Positions 45,037-54,288 are shown, counted from the stretch's first letter. The stretch: 64,000 bases of DNA from Anaerostipes sp. (GCA_028704435.1 JAQWFL010000007.1:43194-107193), one strand, 5' to 3'. Translations and numbers: made by a program. The notes: generated by a model not told the origin, from the letters alone.

Positions 45037-46401
45037 ATGGGATTATTCAGCGGACTTTTCAGGTCGAGAGATGCACCCAAGAACAGTACGGCAGGCAGTG
45101 CCTACCGATTTTTCCTTGGCGGAAGCACCTCCGGCAAGCCAGTCAATGAGCGGTCGGCAATGCAGATGACGGCGGTGTACTCCTGTGTGAGGATACTGTC
45201 AGAAGCTGTGGCGGGTCTGCCCCTTCATATGTATAAATACGGTGCGGACGGCAGTAAGGAAAAGGCAGTGGACAACCCGCTGTATTTCCTTCTGCATGAT
45301 GAGCCGAACCCGGAAATGACATCCTTTGTCTTTCGGGAAACGCTCATGACACACCTATTGCTGTGGGGCAACGGCTATGCGCAGATTATCCGAAACGGCA
45401 AAGGCGAGGTGGTAGCACTGTATCCGCTGATGCCGAATCGCATGACGGTTGACCGTGACGATAAGGGTCAGCTTTATTATGAATACCAGACCTCAAGCGA
45501 TGAAGCACACACCATGAAAGGCGGAACAGTCAGACTGAAACCGACTGATGTGCTTCATATTCCCGGACTGGGATTTGACGGACTGGTCGGCTATTCGCCT
45601 ATTGCAATGGCAAAGAATGCCATCGGCATGGCGATTGCCTGTGAGGAGTATGGAGCCAAGTTCTTTGCAAATGGTGCGACACCGGGCGGACTTCTGGAAT
45701 ATCCGGGAACGGTCAAAGACCCGGAGAAGGTCAGGGAGTCTTGGAATAAGGGATTCGGCGGGAGCAGTAATTCCAACAAGGTGGCAATCCTTGAGGAAGG
45801 AATGAAGTACACACCGATTTCCATTTCTCCAAATGAAGCACAGTTTTTAGAAACAAGAAAATTTCAAATCAATGAGATTGCTCGAATTTTCCGAGTGCCG
45901 CCCCACATGGTCGGTGATCTGGAGAAGTCGAGCTTTTCTAATATTGAGCAGCAGTCTCTGGAGTTTGTGAAATACACCTTGGAGCCGTGGCTTATCCGCT
46001 GGGAACAGGCTATGGCGAGGGTGCTGATTTCGCCAAATGACAAGGCTGCATTTTTTATCAAGTTCAATGTGGACGGACTGCTCCGTGGGGATTATGCAAG
46101 CCGTATGAGCGGCTATGCCACGGCAAGGCAGAACGGCTGGATGAGTGCCAATGATATCCGTGAACTTGAGAACCTCGACCGCATCCCTGCCGAAGACGGC
46201 GGTGATTTATACCTCATCAACGGCAATATGACCAAGCTGTCGGATGCGGGAATATTTGCAGCAGACGGAAAGGAGGAAAAATCCGATGAAGAAGTTCTGG
46301 AACTGGAAGAACAGGACGGTGACCAATCAGGAGACGCAGGAGCAGACACAGGAGAGGACGCTGTTTCTAAACGGCACAATCGCAGAGGAAAGCTGGTTTG
46401 A
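45037..46401 (+). CDS. Portal protein, HK97 type
   Basis: 454 aa from ATG 45037 (SD AAGGAGCG). HK97-portal features: ERSAMQMTAVYSCVRILSEA, LLHDEPNPEMTSFVF, LLWGNGYAQIIR, then RIFRVPPHMVGDLEKSSFSN, QQSLEFVKYTLEPWLIRWEQ. Twelve copies form the DNA entry ring at one capsid vertex. The last 116 bp overlap the protease gene in another frame, and the C-terminus is acidic (VLELEEQDGDQSGDAGADTG). Confidence 0.92.
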   Translation: MGLFSGLFRSRDAPKNSTAGSAYRFFLGGSTSGKPVNERSAMQMTAVYSCVRILSEAVAGLPLHMYKYGADGSKEKAVDNPLYFLLHDEPNPEMTSFVFRETLMTHLLLWGNGYAQIIRNGKGEVVALYPLMPNRMTVDRDDKGQLYYEYQTSSDEAHTMKGGTVRLKPTDVLHIPGLGFDGLVGYSPIAMAKNAIGMAIACEEYGAKFFANGATPGGLLEYPGTVKDPEKVRESWNKGFGGSSNSNKVAILEEGMKYTPISISPNEAQFLETRKFQINEIARIFRVPPHMVGDLEKSSFSNIEQQSLEFVKYTLEPWLIRWEQAMARVLISPNDKAAFFIKFNVDGLLRGDYASRMSGYATARQNGWMSANDIRELENLDRIPAEDGGDLYLINGNMTKLSDAGIFAADGKEEKSDEEVLELEEQDGDQSGDAGADTGEDAVSKRHNRRGKLV

Positions 46402-47035
46402 CGATGATGTCACGCCACAGCTTTTTAAGGAAGAACTGGAGTCCGGCAGCGGTGACATTACCGTGTGGATTAACAGTCCCGGCGGTGACTGCGTGGCGGC
46501 CGCACAAATCTACAATATGCTGATGAACTATAAAGGCAGTGTGACAGTCAAGATTGACGGAATTGCGGCATCAGCGGCGAGTGTCATTGCAATGGCAGGA
46601 ACAAAGGTGCAGGTTTCCCCTGTATCCATGATGATGATCCACAATCCTGCCACCATTGCCTTTGGAGATAAAGCGGAGATGGAGAAAGCCATCGCCATGC
46701 TCTCTGAGGTAAAGGAGTCCATCATCAATGCCTACGAAATCAAGACGGGACTGTCCCGTGCCAAGCTGTCGCACCTTATGGATGCGGAGACTTGGATGGA
46801 TGCAAACAGTGCCGTGGAGATGGGATTCGCAGATGAAATCTCGCAGAGGAGTGTATCCGATGCGATAGAAGCTCCGCAGGTCAGCATGGTGTTTTCCCGT
46901 GCGGCTGTCACAAATTCCCTTATGGATAAGCTGTCAGCCAAGTGCAAAATCGCACAGAAAACGAAATCAGAAACCAAACAAACCACAGCCGACTCCCTCA
47001 TGGAGCGACTGGACTTAATGAAAAACTGGAGGTAA
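46286..47035 (+). CDS. Head maturation protease, ClpP-related
   Basis: 249 aa from ATG 46286 (SD AAAGGAGG), overlapping the portal gene by 116 bp. ClpP fold: VWINSPGGDCVAAAQIYNM, catalytic Ser in GIAASAASVIAMAG near 95, catalytic His in MMMIHNPATIAFG near 119. It processes the capsid precursor during head assembly. Six bp before the major capsid gene. Confidence 0.92.
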   Translation: MKKFWNWKNRTVTNQETQEQTQERTLFLNGTIAEESWFDDDVTPQLFKEELESGSGDITVWINSPGGDCVAAAQIYNMLMNYKGSVTVKIDGIAASAASVIAMAGTKVQVSPVSMMMIHNPATIAFGDKAEMEKAIAMLSEVKESIINAYEIKTGLSRAKLSHLMDAETWMDANSAVEMGFADEISQRSVSDAIEAPQVSMVFSRAAVTNSLMDKLSAKCKIAQKTKSETKQTTADSLMERLDLMKNWR

Positions 47036-47041
47036 TCGATT

Positions 47042-48250
47042 ATGACTATTTTGGAACTGAGAGAAGCCCGCAACAAGGCATGGCAGGGTGCAAAGGCATT
47101 TGTGGAAAGCAAGCGTGACAAGGACGGTCTGCTTTCTGCGGAGGATGCAAAAGCCTATGCCGATATGGAAAAGAAAATCAAGGATTACAGTGCGGAGATT
47201 GAACGCATGGAGCAGATGGAGGCATTGGAAAATGAACTCAATAAGCCGGTGAATACCCCTATCGTGACCAAGCCGATGAAGACTGACGGCAAGGATAAGG
47301 CAAAGACAGGCCGTGCATCCGATGAATACCGTGAAGGTATGCTCAAGGCACTCCGCTCTAACTTCAAGCAGGTGTCCAATGTCCTGCAGGAAGGTGTGGA
47401 TGCTGACGGCGGCTACCTTGTGCCGGAGGAATATGACAGCCGCTTGATTCAGAAATTGGAGGACGGCAATATCATGCGTACCCTCGGTCATGTTATCACG
47501 ACCAGCGGTGAGCATAAAATCAACATCGCAGCTACCAAGCCTGCGGCGGCATGGATTGAGGAAGGCGGTGCGCTTACCTTTGGTGATGCGACCTTCGACC
47601 AGATTCTTTTGGATGCCCACAAGCTGCACGTTGCCATCAAGGTGACCGAAGAACTTCTGTATGACAATGCGTTCGGTCTTGAGAACTACATTATTGATGA
47701 GTTCGGCAAGGCACTGGCAAATGCCGAGGAGGATGCGTTCCTCAACGGTTCCGGTGTGGGTCAGCCTTTGGGTCTGTTCGCAGAAACGGGCGGTGGTACG
47801 GTAGCAAAGACCGTGACCACGCTGACTGCCGATGACATCATCAATCTGATTTATTCCTTGAAGAGAGCCTACCGCAAGGATGCTTCCTTCATTGTGAATG
47901 ACCAGACTATCGCTACCATTCGCACTTTCAAGGATAACAACGGAGCCTATATGTGGCAGCCTTCTTATCAGTCGGATGAGCCGGATAAGCTGCTTGGCTA
48001 CCCTGTACGCACATCGCAGTTTGCACCTGTGGATGCCATCGCTTTCGGTGACTACAGCTACTACAACATCGGTGACCGTGGTACCCGTTCCTTCAAGCAG
48101 CTCACGGAACTGTTCGCAGGCAACGGCATGATTGGCTATGTGGCAAAGGAACGTGTGGACGGCAAGCTGATTCTGCCGGAAGCCGTGCAGATTCTGAAAA
48201 TCAGCGGTGCTGCAAAAGCCGCTGTGACAGCAAAGACTGCAAGTAAGTAA
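47042..48250 (+). CDS. Major capsid protein, HK97 type
   Basis: 402 aa. The first about 100 residues are a charged coiled-coil delta domain likely removed by the protease (MEKKIKDYSAEIERMEQMEA). The capsid fold follows: GGYLVPEEYDSRLIQKLED, KLHVAIKVTEELLYDNAFGL, LNGSGVGQPLGLFAE, PVRTSQFAPVDAIAFGDYSY. Forms the icosahedral shell. A terminator-like hairpin follows the stop. Confidence 0.93.
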   Translation: MTILELREARNKAWQGAKAFVESKRDKDGLLSAEDAKAYADMEKKIKDYSAEIERMEQMEALENELNKPVNTPIVTKPMKTDGKDKAKTGRASDEYREGMLKALRSNFKQVSNVLQEGVDADGGYLVPEEYDSRLIQKLEDGNIMRTLGHVITTSGEHKINIAATKPAAAWIEEGGALTFGDATFDQILLDAHKLHVAIKVTEELLYDNAFGLENYIIDEFGKALANAEEDAFLNGSGVGQPLGLFAETGGGTVAKTVTTLTADDIINLIYSLKRAYRKDASFIVNDQTIATIRTFKDNNGAYMWQPSYQSDEPDKLLGYPVRTSQFAPVDAIAFGDYSYYNIGDRGTRSFKQLTELFAGNGMIGYVAKERVDGKLILPEAVQILKISGAAKAAVTAKTASK

Positions 48251-48260
48251 TCAACCTATG

Positions 48261-48290
48261 GTGCCGTCCCCCGGGGCGGCACTTACTTTT
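48261..48290 (+). terminator. Terminator-like hairpin after capsid gene
   Basis: GTGCCGTCCC (48261-48270) pairs with GGGGCGGCAC (48273-48282), then TTACTTTT. It may lower expression of the following connector genes relative to capsid. Confidence 0.65.
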
Positions 48291-48312
48291 ATGGATAGAG
48301 GTGGTGACAGAT

Positions 48313-48588
48313 ATGATTGTATCCCTTGAGGAGATGAAGCAGTATCTCCGTGTAGACTTCCCGGATGACGATTCGCTGATTGAGTACCTGCTTTCCAGTG
48401 CAGAGAAAATCTGCATGGATATCATGCGAACCGATGATGCCAATGCGCTCACATCTGAGCCGAATGCAAAGACAGCGGTTCTGTATACGGTGGCGTATCT
48501 TTATGAGCATCGTGAGGATGCAGACCATCATGCATTGATGATTACCCTTCGAGCCTTGCTCTTTGGCAGCAGACAGGAGGGATTTTGA
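48313..48588 (+). CDS. Head-tail connector protein (gp6-like)
   Basis: 91 aa from ATG 48313 (SD GAGGTGGTGA). VSLEEMKQYLRVDFPDDDSL then LLSSAEKICMDI is the usual start of HK97 gp6-like connectors, all-helical. It forms a ring below the portal. The stop overlaps the next start. Confidence 0.85.
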   Translation: MIVSLEEMKQYLRVDFPDDDSLIEYLLSSAEKICMDIMRTDDANALTSEPNAKTAVLYTVAYLYEHREDADHHALMITLRALLFGSRQEGF

Positions 48589-48920
48589 TGGACATTGCAC
48601 TTTTGAATGTGAGGGTGGTATTCCAGAAATCAACAGTGGTGGTGGATGCCATCGGCAATCACAAAAATGAATGGACGGAAGTTTATTCCTGCTATGCCAC
48701 AGTCAGTGGAGAGAATGGTAAGGAAGCCACAGCGGCAGGCATTACCGTGGATGATTCCGACCTCAGCTTTTCTGTCAGATACTGCCGAAAAGTGGCAGAA
48801 ATCAATAACACGAAATACCGAGTCCTCTTTGGCGAGGAAATTTACAACATTCTGTCGGTTGACCACATGAATTACAGGAACAAGTCTGTGAAATTCAAAT
48901 GTCAGAAAGTGAGGCGGTAA
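48588..48920 (+). CDS. Head closure/head-tail adaptor protein
   Basis: 110 aa from ATG 48588 (SD AGGAGG). A small beta barrel: VRVVFQKSTVVVDAIGNHKN, EWTEVYSCYATVSGENGKEA, SFSVRYCRKVAEINNTKYRV. Position three after the capsid gene and this pattern fit phage head-tail joining (SPP1 gp16-like) proteins. Confidence 0.8.
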   Translation: MDIALLNVRVVFQKSTVVVDAIGNHKNEWTEVYSCYATVSGENGKEATAAGITVDDSDLSFSVRYCRKVAEINNTKYRVLFGEEIYNILSVDHMNYRNKSVKFKCQKVRR

Positions 48921-48921
48921 T

Positions 48922-49308
48922 ATGGCAAACAACAGCATCCGGCCAGAACAGCTGGCATCTGCCGTAATGGAAGGTCTGAAAGAATATGCAGACCTTGCTG
49001 CAGATGATATGAAAAAGGCAGTCAGGAAAGCCGGGACATCTGTCCGCAAGGAAATACAGCAGAATGCACCATCTGATACTGGTGCGTATGCGAAAAGCTG
49101 GGCAGTGAAAAAGGAAAAGGAAACCTCGGATTCCATTCAGCTGATTGTTCATTCCAAGAACCGTTATCAGCTGGCACATCTTCTGGAACATGGTCATGCC
49201 AAGCGTGGCGGCGGCCGTGTGGCAGGAAAAGCCCATATCGCCCCGGCAGAGGAAAATGCAGTCCGCCAGTTGGAGGAAGAAATCGAAAGGAGCCTGCAGA
49301 ATGGATAA
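48922..49308 (+). CDS. HK97 gp10-like tail completion protein
   Basis: 128 aa. Helical N-terminus (AADDMKKAVRKAGTSVRKEI), then TGAYAKSWAVKK and the family signature LAHLLEHGHAKRGGGRVAGK, then IAPAEENA. HK97 gp10-like proteins link head and tail. Overlaps the next gene by 8 bp. Confidence 0.88.
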   Translation: MANNSIRPEQLASAVMEGLKEYADLAADDMKKAVRKAGTSVRKEIQQNAPSDTGAYAKSWAVKKEKETSDSIQLIVHSKNRYQLAHLLEHGHAKRGGGRVAGKAHIAPAEENAVRQLEEEIERSLQNG

Positions 49309-49612
49309 GCTGATAGAAATCATGAACGAGGTCGGCATCCCTTTTGCCTATGCCCATTTTGCAGAGGGCGAATCGCCTGACCCGCCGTTTATCTGCTATC
49401 TGCTCCCCGGCAGTGACAATTTCGCTGCGGATGGCAGAGTGTATTACAAGATAAACGATGTGAATATCGAACTGTACACCGACACCAAGGACTTGTCGAT
49501 GGAGCAGAAACTGGAGGATGTGCTGGATAGATACGGCATCTTCTATGAAAAGTCCGAAACATGGATTGACAGCGAAAAGCTGTATGAAGTCCTATATCAA
49601 TTTGAACAGTGA
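49301..49612 (+). CDS. Tail completion/minor tail protein
   Basis: 103 aa from ATG 49301 (SD AAAGGAG). GIPFAYAHFAEGESPDPPFI, YYKINDVNIELYTDTKDLSM, LEDVLDRYGIFYEKSE match the alpha/beta tail terminator group placed between gp10-like and major tail genes in siphoviruses. Likely caps the tail tube. Confidence 0.75.
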   Translation: MDKLIEIMNEVGIPFAYAHFAEGESPDPPFICYLLPGSDNFAADGRVYYKINDVNIELYTDTKDLSMEQKLEDVLDRYGIFYEKSETWIDSEKLYEVLYQFEQ

Positions 49613-49643
49613 GGGTAAATCCTCCCGAAAGGAGTATTAAATC

Positions 49644-50297
49644 ATGCCTAAAAAGAATAAAGTAAAATTCAATATCTGCAATGTGCATTATGCCCTGCAG
49701 ACAATTACAGAGGACGGGACGCTATCCTTTGGCACACCTGTCCCTATGCCCGGTGCGGTATCCTTGGCATTGGATGCAAACGGTGAGCCGTCCAATTTCT
49801 ATGCGGATGGATATGCGTACTATACTATTTCCAACAACATGGGCTATGACGGTGATCTGGAACTTGCGATGGTGCCGGAGAAGTTCCGTACCGAAGTGCT
49901 GAAAGAGGAACTGGATGGCAACAAGGTACTGGTGGAGAATGCCAATGTGGAAACTGCCAATTTCGCACTACTTTTCGAGTTTGACGGTGATGTAAAGAAA
50001 ATCCGTCATGTGCTGTATAACTGTGCGGCAAGCCGTCCGAGCATTGAGTCCCAGACCAATGAGGACGAAATCGAAGTACAGACTGAAACACTTGCTTTGA
50101 CAGCGACTCCACTTGCGAATGGCTATGTCAAGGCAAAGACCGGGGACGATACCACAGACACGGTATATCAGGGCTGGTACAGTGCCGTTTATCTTCCGAC
50201 TGCGGAGGAGACGCAGCCTGTAGAACCTGCGGTGCAGTCTGCATCTGCTGCAAAATCAAGTACATCTGCCAAGACCACGGCTGTGAAGGAGGGTTAA
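49644..50297 (+). CDS. Major tail protein (phi13 family)
   Basis: 217 aa. [60 protein letters not shown] are the phi13-type major tail protein pattern, a tube-forming beta sandwich. The C-terminal Ala/Ser/Thr-rich tail ([19 protein letters not shown]) is probably exposed and not part of the fold. Polymerises around the tape measure. Confidence 0.88.
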   Translation: MPKKNKVKFNICNVHYALQTITEDGTLSFGTPVPMPGAVSLALDANGEPSNFYADGYAYYTISNNMGYDGDLELAMVPEKFRTEVLKEELDGNKVLVENANVETANFALLFEFDGDVKKIRHVLYNCAASRPSIESQTNEDEIEVQTETLALTATPLANGYVKAKTGDDTTDTVYQGWYSAVYLPTAEETQPVEPAVQSASAAKSSTSAKTTAVKEG

Positions 50298-50300
50298 GCT

Positions 50301-50678
50301 ATGAGTATGAAACAGAATATCGAGATTGATGGTAAGCAGGTGCCCTTTAAGGCATCTGCCGCCATTCCCCGTATTTACAGAATGAAGTTCCATCGTGATA
50401 TATACAAAGACCTGCGTTCCTTGGAGAAATCAGTCGGTGACGGCAGTGAGGAGAACTCCAATCTGGATATGTTCTCCCTTGAAATGTTCGAGAACATCGC
50501 CTATATCATGGCAAAACACGCTGACTCGTCTATCCCGGATTCCCCGGAAGATTGGCTGGACGGCTTCAACACCTTCTCCATCTATCAGATTCTTCCCCAG
50601 CTGATTCAGCTTTGGGGACTGAATACGCAGACAGATGTACAGTCTAAAAAAAACTTCGTTCAACTGAGCGGGAAATGA
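50301..50678 (+). CDS. Tail assembly chaperone (gpG-like)
   Basis: 125 aa, between major tail and tape measure genes. EIDGKQVPFKASAAIPRIYR, RMKFHRDIYKDLRSLEK, EMFENIAYIMAKHA are usual for this chaperone. The ending codons TCT-AAA-AAA-AAC at 50643-50654 contain the slippery heptamer A-AAA-AAC, by which a fraction of ribosomes should shift -1 and extend into the 50675 frame, giving a 179-aa long form. The chaperone coats the tape measure protein before tube assembly. Confidence 0.85.
   Translation: MSMKQNIEIDGKQVPFKASAAIPRIYRMKFHRDIYKDLRSLEKSVGDGSEENSNLDMFSLEMFENIAYIMAKHADSSIPDSPEDWLDGFNTFSIYQILPQLIQLWGLNTQTDVQSKKNFVQLSGK
50648..50654 (+). other. Programmed -1 ribosomal frameshift site
   Basis: The heptamer A-AAA-AAC is in the correct phase with the upstream gene. 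The -1 frame from base 50654 is open (CTT CGT TCA ACT GAG) straight into the next ORF. It is the strongest class of bacterial slip site; the full A8 run may also allow polymerase slippage. Confidence 0.8.
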
Positions 50679-50839
50679 CAACCCCGTTATTTCTGCTCCG
50701 ATGCATACAGCTTGGTCTTTCCATCCGTGATTTGGATTTGCTTACGATTGGTATGGTCAATGATATGTATGCAGAGAGCAGGAATGATGAGTACAAGTAC
50801 AGAGAGGTCGCAACGCAGGAGGACTTCGATAGATTTTAA
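50675..50839 (+). CDS. Tail assembly chaperone frameshift extension (gpT-like)
   Basis: 54 aa if read from ATG 50675 (overlaps the gpG-like stop as ATGA), but more likely made as the C-terminal part of the -1 frameshift product. PLFLLRCIQLGLSIRDLDLL and TIGMVNDMYAESRNDEYKYR are typical of this short second frame in siphoviruses, which contacts tape measure and tube subunits. Confidence 0.75.
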   Translation: MTTPLFLLRCIQLGLSIRDLDLLTIGMVNDMYAESRNDEYKYREVATQEDFDRF

Positions 50840-50841
50840 TA

Positions 50842-50894
50842 TACTCAATTTTGAGTAAAAGTGCATCGGCTGTTATGGTCGGTGCTTTTATTTT
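50842..50894 (+). terminator. Palindrome and terminator-like hairpin before tape measure gene
   Basis: TACTCAA-TT-TTGAGTA (50842-50857) and then GCATCGGC (50863-50870) pairing with GTCGGTGC (50878-50885, wobble pairs), followed by TTTTATTTT. Could reduce tape measure expression. Confidence 0.5.
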
Positions 50895-50915
50895 GCAGAG
50901 AGGAGGTGCATTTTA

Positions 50916-53909
50916 GTGGCAAACAGAATCAAGGGTATCACAGTGGAAATCAGCGGCGATACCACCAAACTTCAGACTGCCTTAAAGGGCGTCAATGGAG
51001 AAATCAAAAATACGCAGGCACAGCTGAAGGATGTGGAGAAACTTCTGAAACTGGACCCCGGCAACACAGAACTGCTTGCACAAAAGCATAAACTTCTCGG
51101 ACAGGCAGTGGAAGAAACCAAGGGCAAACTGACCACATTAAAGACTGCCGCTGAACAGGCTAACACGGCTCTTGCCAATGGGGAGATTTCACAGGAGCAG
51201 TACGATGCCCTTCAGCGTGAAATCATCGAAACGGAAAATGATCTGAAAGCACTGGAAACGCAGGCGAACCAGTCGGCAACGGCTGTGCAGAAGATTGCGG
51301 CTTCGGGAGAAAAGCTGAAGACGGTCGGAGATAATATTTCTGGCGCCGGACAGAAGCTGCTCCCGGTCACTGCGGGAGTAACTGCACTGGGAACGGCGGC
51401 AGTAACCACAGCAGCCAACTTTGAATCCTCGATGTCACAGGTTCAGGCTACGATGGGCATTACCAAGGACTCCATGTCTACGGTTGATGGTCAGTCCGTC
51501 AATACGATGGATACCCTTGGCAAGCTGGCAAAAAAGATGGGTTCTGAGACAGCATTCTCTGCAAGCGAGTGTGCACAGGCATTGAACTACCTCGCTCTTG
51601 CCGGATATGATACGCAGGAAATGTGTGATACTTTGCCGACAGTATTGAACCTTGCGGCGGCTGGTGATATCGAACTGGCATCTGCATCTGATATGGTAAC
51701 CGATGCCATGTCTGCTCTCGGCATGGGAGTGGATGAAGCCGGAACGATGGTAGATCAGATGGCTAAGACAGCATCGACCACGAATACCTCTGTGGCACAG
51801 CTGGGCGAAGGTATTCTTACCATCGGTGCAACGGCAAAATCGGTAAAAGGCGGAACAGCAGAACTGAACACGGCACTTGGTATCCTTGCCAATAATGGTA
51901 TCAAGGGTGCAGAGGGCGGTACACATCTTCGAAATATCATTCTGTCCTTACAGAACCCAACGGATAAAGCGGCGGCTTCTATGGAGCAGCTGGGTGTTGA
52001 TGTTTATGATTCACAAGGCAATATGCGGAGCATGAATGACATTCTTGGGGATCTCAATACCAGTATGGATGGCATGACCTCTGCTGAAAAATCCAACATC
52101 ATCAGCAACATCTTCAATAAAACCGACCTGTCCTCTGTCAATGCCTTACTCGCCAATACAGGCGATACTTGGGATGATTTGCAGTCATCCATTGCAAACA
52201 GCGGCGGAGCGGCACAGCAGATGGCAGATACACAGCTGGATAACCTGCAGGGTCAGCTTACTATTCTGAAATCAGCCCTTGAGGGACTTGCCATTTCCTT
52301 TGGCGAACTGCTGATGCCTGCCATTAAACAGATTGTCGGCTGGGTGCAGAAATTTGTGGACTGGCTCAACGGCATGGACGAAGGAACAAAGAAAGTAGTC
52401 GTGACCGTAGCATTGTTTGCGGCGGCACTGGGTCCCGTGCTGATTATAGTCGGTAAGGTTATCTCGGCGGTTGGTACGATTATGACCGTTGTTCCTAAAA
52501 TTGCCGGAGTTATCAATACGGTCAAGGGAGCCTTTGCCGCACTGAATGCGACCATGCTCGCAAACCCTATCTTCCTGATTATTGCGGCAATCACAGCACT
52601 GGTGGCGGCATTCATTTACCTTTGGAACACCAATGAGGACTTCCGGCAGTTCTGGATTGACCTTTGGGAGAACATCAAGGAAGTAGCCATTGCCGTATGG
52701 AATGCCATTAAGGAATTCTTTGTGGCTGTGTGGAATGGCACTAAGGCTGTCGCAGAAACGGTATGGAACGGACTGCGTGACTTCTTCACAGGTTTGTGGG
52801 AGGGCATCAAGAATATCTTTACCACGGTTGTGACAGCAATTTCCACCTTCCTGTCCACGGCATGGAATACGATAAAAACCGTGGTCACTACAGTGTTTAC
52901 GGCAATCCAGACCTTTTTCACTACGGTATGGAACGCCATCAGCACGATTGTAACAACCGTGGTCACTGCGATTCAGACTTTCCTTACCACGGCTTGGAAT
53001 GCCATCAAGACGGCAATCACAACAGTTCTGACGGCAATTCAGACAGTGGTGACTACGGTATGGAATGCTATCAGCACCTTTATTACAACCATTGTCACGG
53101 CTATCCAGACCTTCCTGACTACAGCATGGAATACCATCAAAACGGTCATTACCACGGTGCTGAATGCCATAAAGACCGTGTTCACGACCATCTGGAATGC
53201 CATCAAATCCGTGATTTCTACGGTGGTAAATGGCATCAAAAATACGATTACCACTGTATGGAACAATATCAAATCTACGGTATCTTCTGTGGTTAACGGA
53301 ATCAAAACGGCAGTAAGCAATGCCTTTTCTGCCATGTGGAACGGTATCAAAAGCACCATCAGCGGTATCTACAATACCATCAAGGGTGGCTTTGATAAAG
53401 CAGTCGGCTATATTAAAAATCTTGCATCCTCCGCCTTTAACTGGGGTAAGGATTTAGTCATGGGCATCGTCAACGGTATCAAAAGCTGTATCAGTGCAGT
53501 GGGTGATGCCGTCAGCGGTGTGGCAAACAAAATCAAATCCTTTCTGCATTTCTCCGTGCCGGATGAGGGACCGTTGACAGATTATGAAACTTGGATGCCA
53601 GACTTCATGAGCGGACTTGCTAAGGGCATCGAAAAGAGCAAGAGTATGGTGGCAAATGCGATGGACGGTGTGGCCGCAGATATGGTAGTCAACCCGAAAA
53701 TCAGCACACCAGACACTGGCGGTATCCTCGGCGGAATGTCTGCCGGAGATACCCTTGCAGGTATTACCACAGCGATTACAGAAGCACTGGCAGGCGTGGG
53801 CGGTCAGAGCGGTGATATCGTAATTCCTGTTTACCTTGGCGGTACGATGCTGGATGAGGTTGTAGTCAATGCCCAGCAAAGAACGAATCTAAGAAGCGGA
53901 GGGAGATAA
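50916..53909 (+). CDS. Tape measure protein
   Basis: 997 aa from GTG 50916 (SD AGAGGAGGTG). The N-terminus ITVEISGDTTKLQTALKGVN and a long coiled coil lead into the PhageMin_Tail domain (FESSMSQVQATMGITKD, LAKKMGSETAFSASECAQAL). Hydrophobic helices lie near 500-575. Residues about 630-830 are degenerate 22-residue repeats, each with a Trp (TTVWNAI, TTAWNTI). The C-terminal part has VPDEGPLTDYETWMPDF. The length sets tail length; at about 1.5 A per residue this predicts a tail near 150 nm. Confidence 0.92.
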   Translation: MANRIKGITVEISGDTTKLQTALKGVNGEIKNTQAQLKDVEKLLKLDPGNTELLAQKHKLLGQAVEETKGKLTTLKTAAEQANTALANGEISQEQYDALQREIIETENDLKALETQANQSATAVQKIAASGEKLKTVGDNISGAGQKLLPVTAGVTALGTAAVTTAANFESSMSQVQATMGITKDSMSTVDGQSVNTMDTLGKLAKKMGSETAFSASECAQALNYLALAGYDTQEMCDTLPTVLNLAAAGDIELASASDMVTDAMSALGMGVDEAGTMVDQMAKTASTTNTSVAQLGEGILTIGATAKSVKGGTAELNTALGILANNGIKGAEGGTHLRNIILSLQNPTDKAAASMEQLGVDVYDSQGNMRSMNDILGDLNTSMDGMTSAEKSNIISNIFNKTDLSSVNALLANTGDTWDDLQSSIANSGGAAQQMADTQLDNLQGQLTILKSALEGLAISFGELLMPAIKQIVGWVQKFVDWLNGMDEGTKKVVVTVALFAAALGPVLIIVGKVISAVGTIMTVVPKIAGVINTVKGAFAALNATMLANPIFLIIAAITALVAAFIYLWNTNEDFRQFWIDLWENIKEVAIAVWNAIKEFFVAVWNGTKAVAETVWNGLRDFFTGLWEGIKNIFTTVVTAISTFLSTAWNTIKTVVTTVFTAIQTFFTTVWNAISTIVTTVVTAIQTFLTTAWNAIKTAITTVLTAIQTVVTTVWNAISTFITTIVTAIQTFLTTAWNTIKTVITTVLNAIKTVFTTIWNAIKSVISTVVNGIKNTITTVWNNIKSTVSSVVNGIKTAVSNAFSAMWNGIKSTISGIYNTIKGGFDKAVGYIKNLASSAFNWGKDLVMGIVNGIKSCISAVGDAVSGVANKIKSFLHFSVPDEGPLTDYETWMPDFMSGLAKGIEKSKSMVANAMDGVAADMVVNPKISTPDTGGILGGMSAGDTLAGITTAITEALAGVGGQSGDIVIPVYLGGTMLDEVVVNAQQRTNLRSGGR
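52800..53390 (+). repeat. 66-bp degenerate tandem repeats inside tape measure gene
   Basis: Units of 22 codons with pattern T-x-W-N-x-I-x-T-x-x-T-T-V-x-x-A-I repeat about eight or nine times. Third codon positions vary, so selection has kept the protein pattern. Confidence 0.7.
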
Positions 53910-53912
53910 GCG

Positions 53913-54275
53913 ATGGCATTTATACAGTATTTGAAATTTGATAATACGGCTCTCCCTCTGCCGGATTCTTATGATCTGGATTTAACGGATGTGGAAGCAG
54001 ACTCCGGCGGAGAAACAGAAGCCGGAACAACACAACGTGATGTGGTAAGAGCAGGAGTGGTCACGATTGGAGTTTCCTTCTCCGTCAGTGCCGCATGGCT
54101 GAAACGTCTGACGGCTTATTCCAAACAGCCGAAGATAGCTGTGCAGTATTTTGATACAGAGGATTTGGCACTGAAGGAAACAGAAATGTATATCACAGGC
54201 TACAAGGCGAAGCTCTATAAGGACACTTCCTATCGTGGTCTGTGGACAGTGTCATTTACATTGAACGAATTTTAA
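53913..54275 (+). CDS. Phage tail protein (DUF6711-like)
   Basis: 120 aa. LKFDNTALPLPDSYDLDLTD, GTTQRDVVRAGVVTIGVSFS, KEKETEM-like metal-free beta strands and SYRGLWTVSFTLNEF fit small tail proteins found right after the tape measure gene in Clostridia siphoviruses. Probably part of the tail tip baseplate. Starts 3 bp after the tape measure stop. Confidence 0.6.
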   Translation: MAFIQYLKFDNTALPLPDSYDLDLTDVEADSGGETEAGTTQRDVVRAGVVTIGVSFSVSAAWLKRLTAYSKQPKIAVQYFDTEDLALKETEMYITGYKAKLYKDTSYRGLWTVSFTLNEF

Positions 54276-54288
54276 GGAGGTGGTGTCT

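Noticed and set aside
52796..53296. 166-codon plus-strand ORF inside the tape measure region
   Set aside because: An alternative frame of the repeat region; its H/Y/G-rich repetitive composition follows from the 66-bp units and it lacks a ribosome site.
53454..53879. 141-codon minus-strand ORF opposite the tape measure gene
   Set aside because: No motif, no start signal and all other phage genes here are on plus; a shadow frame.
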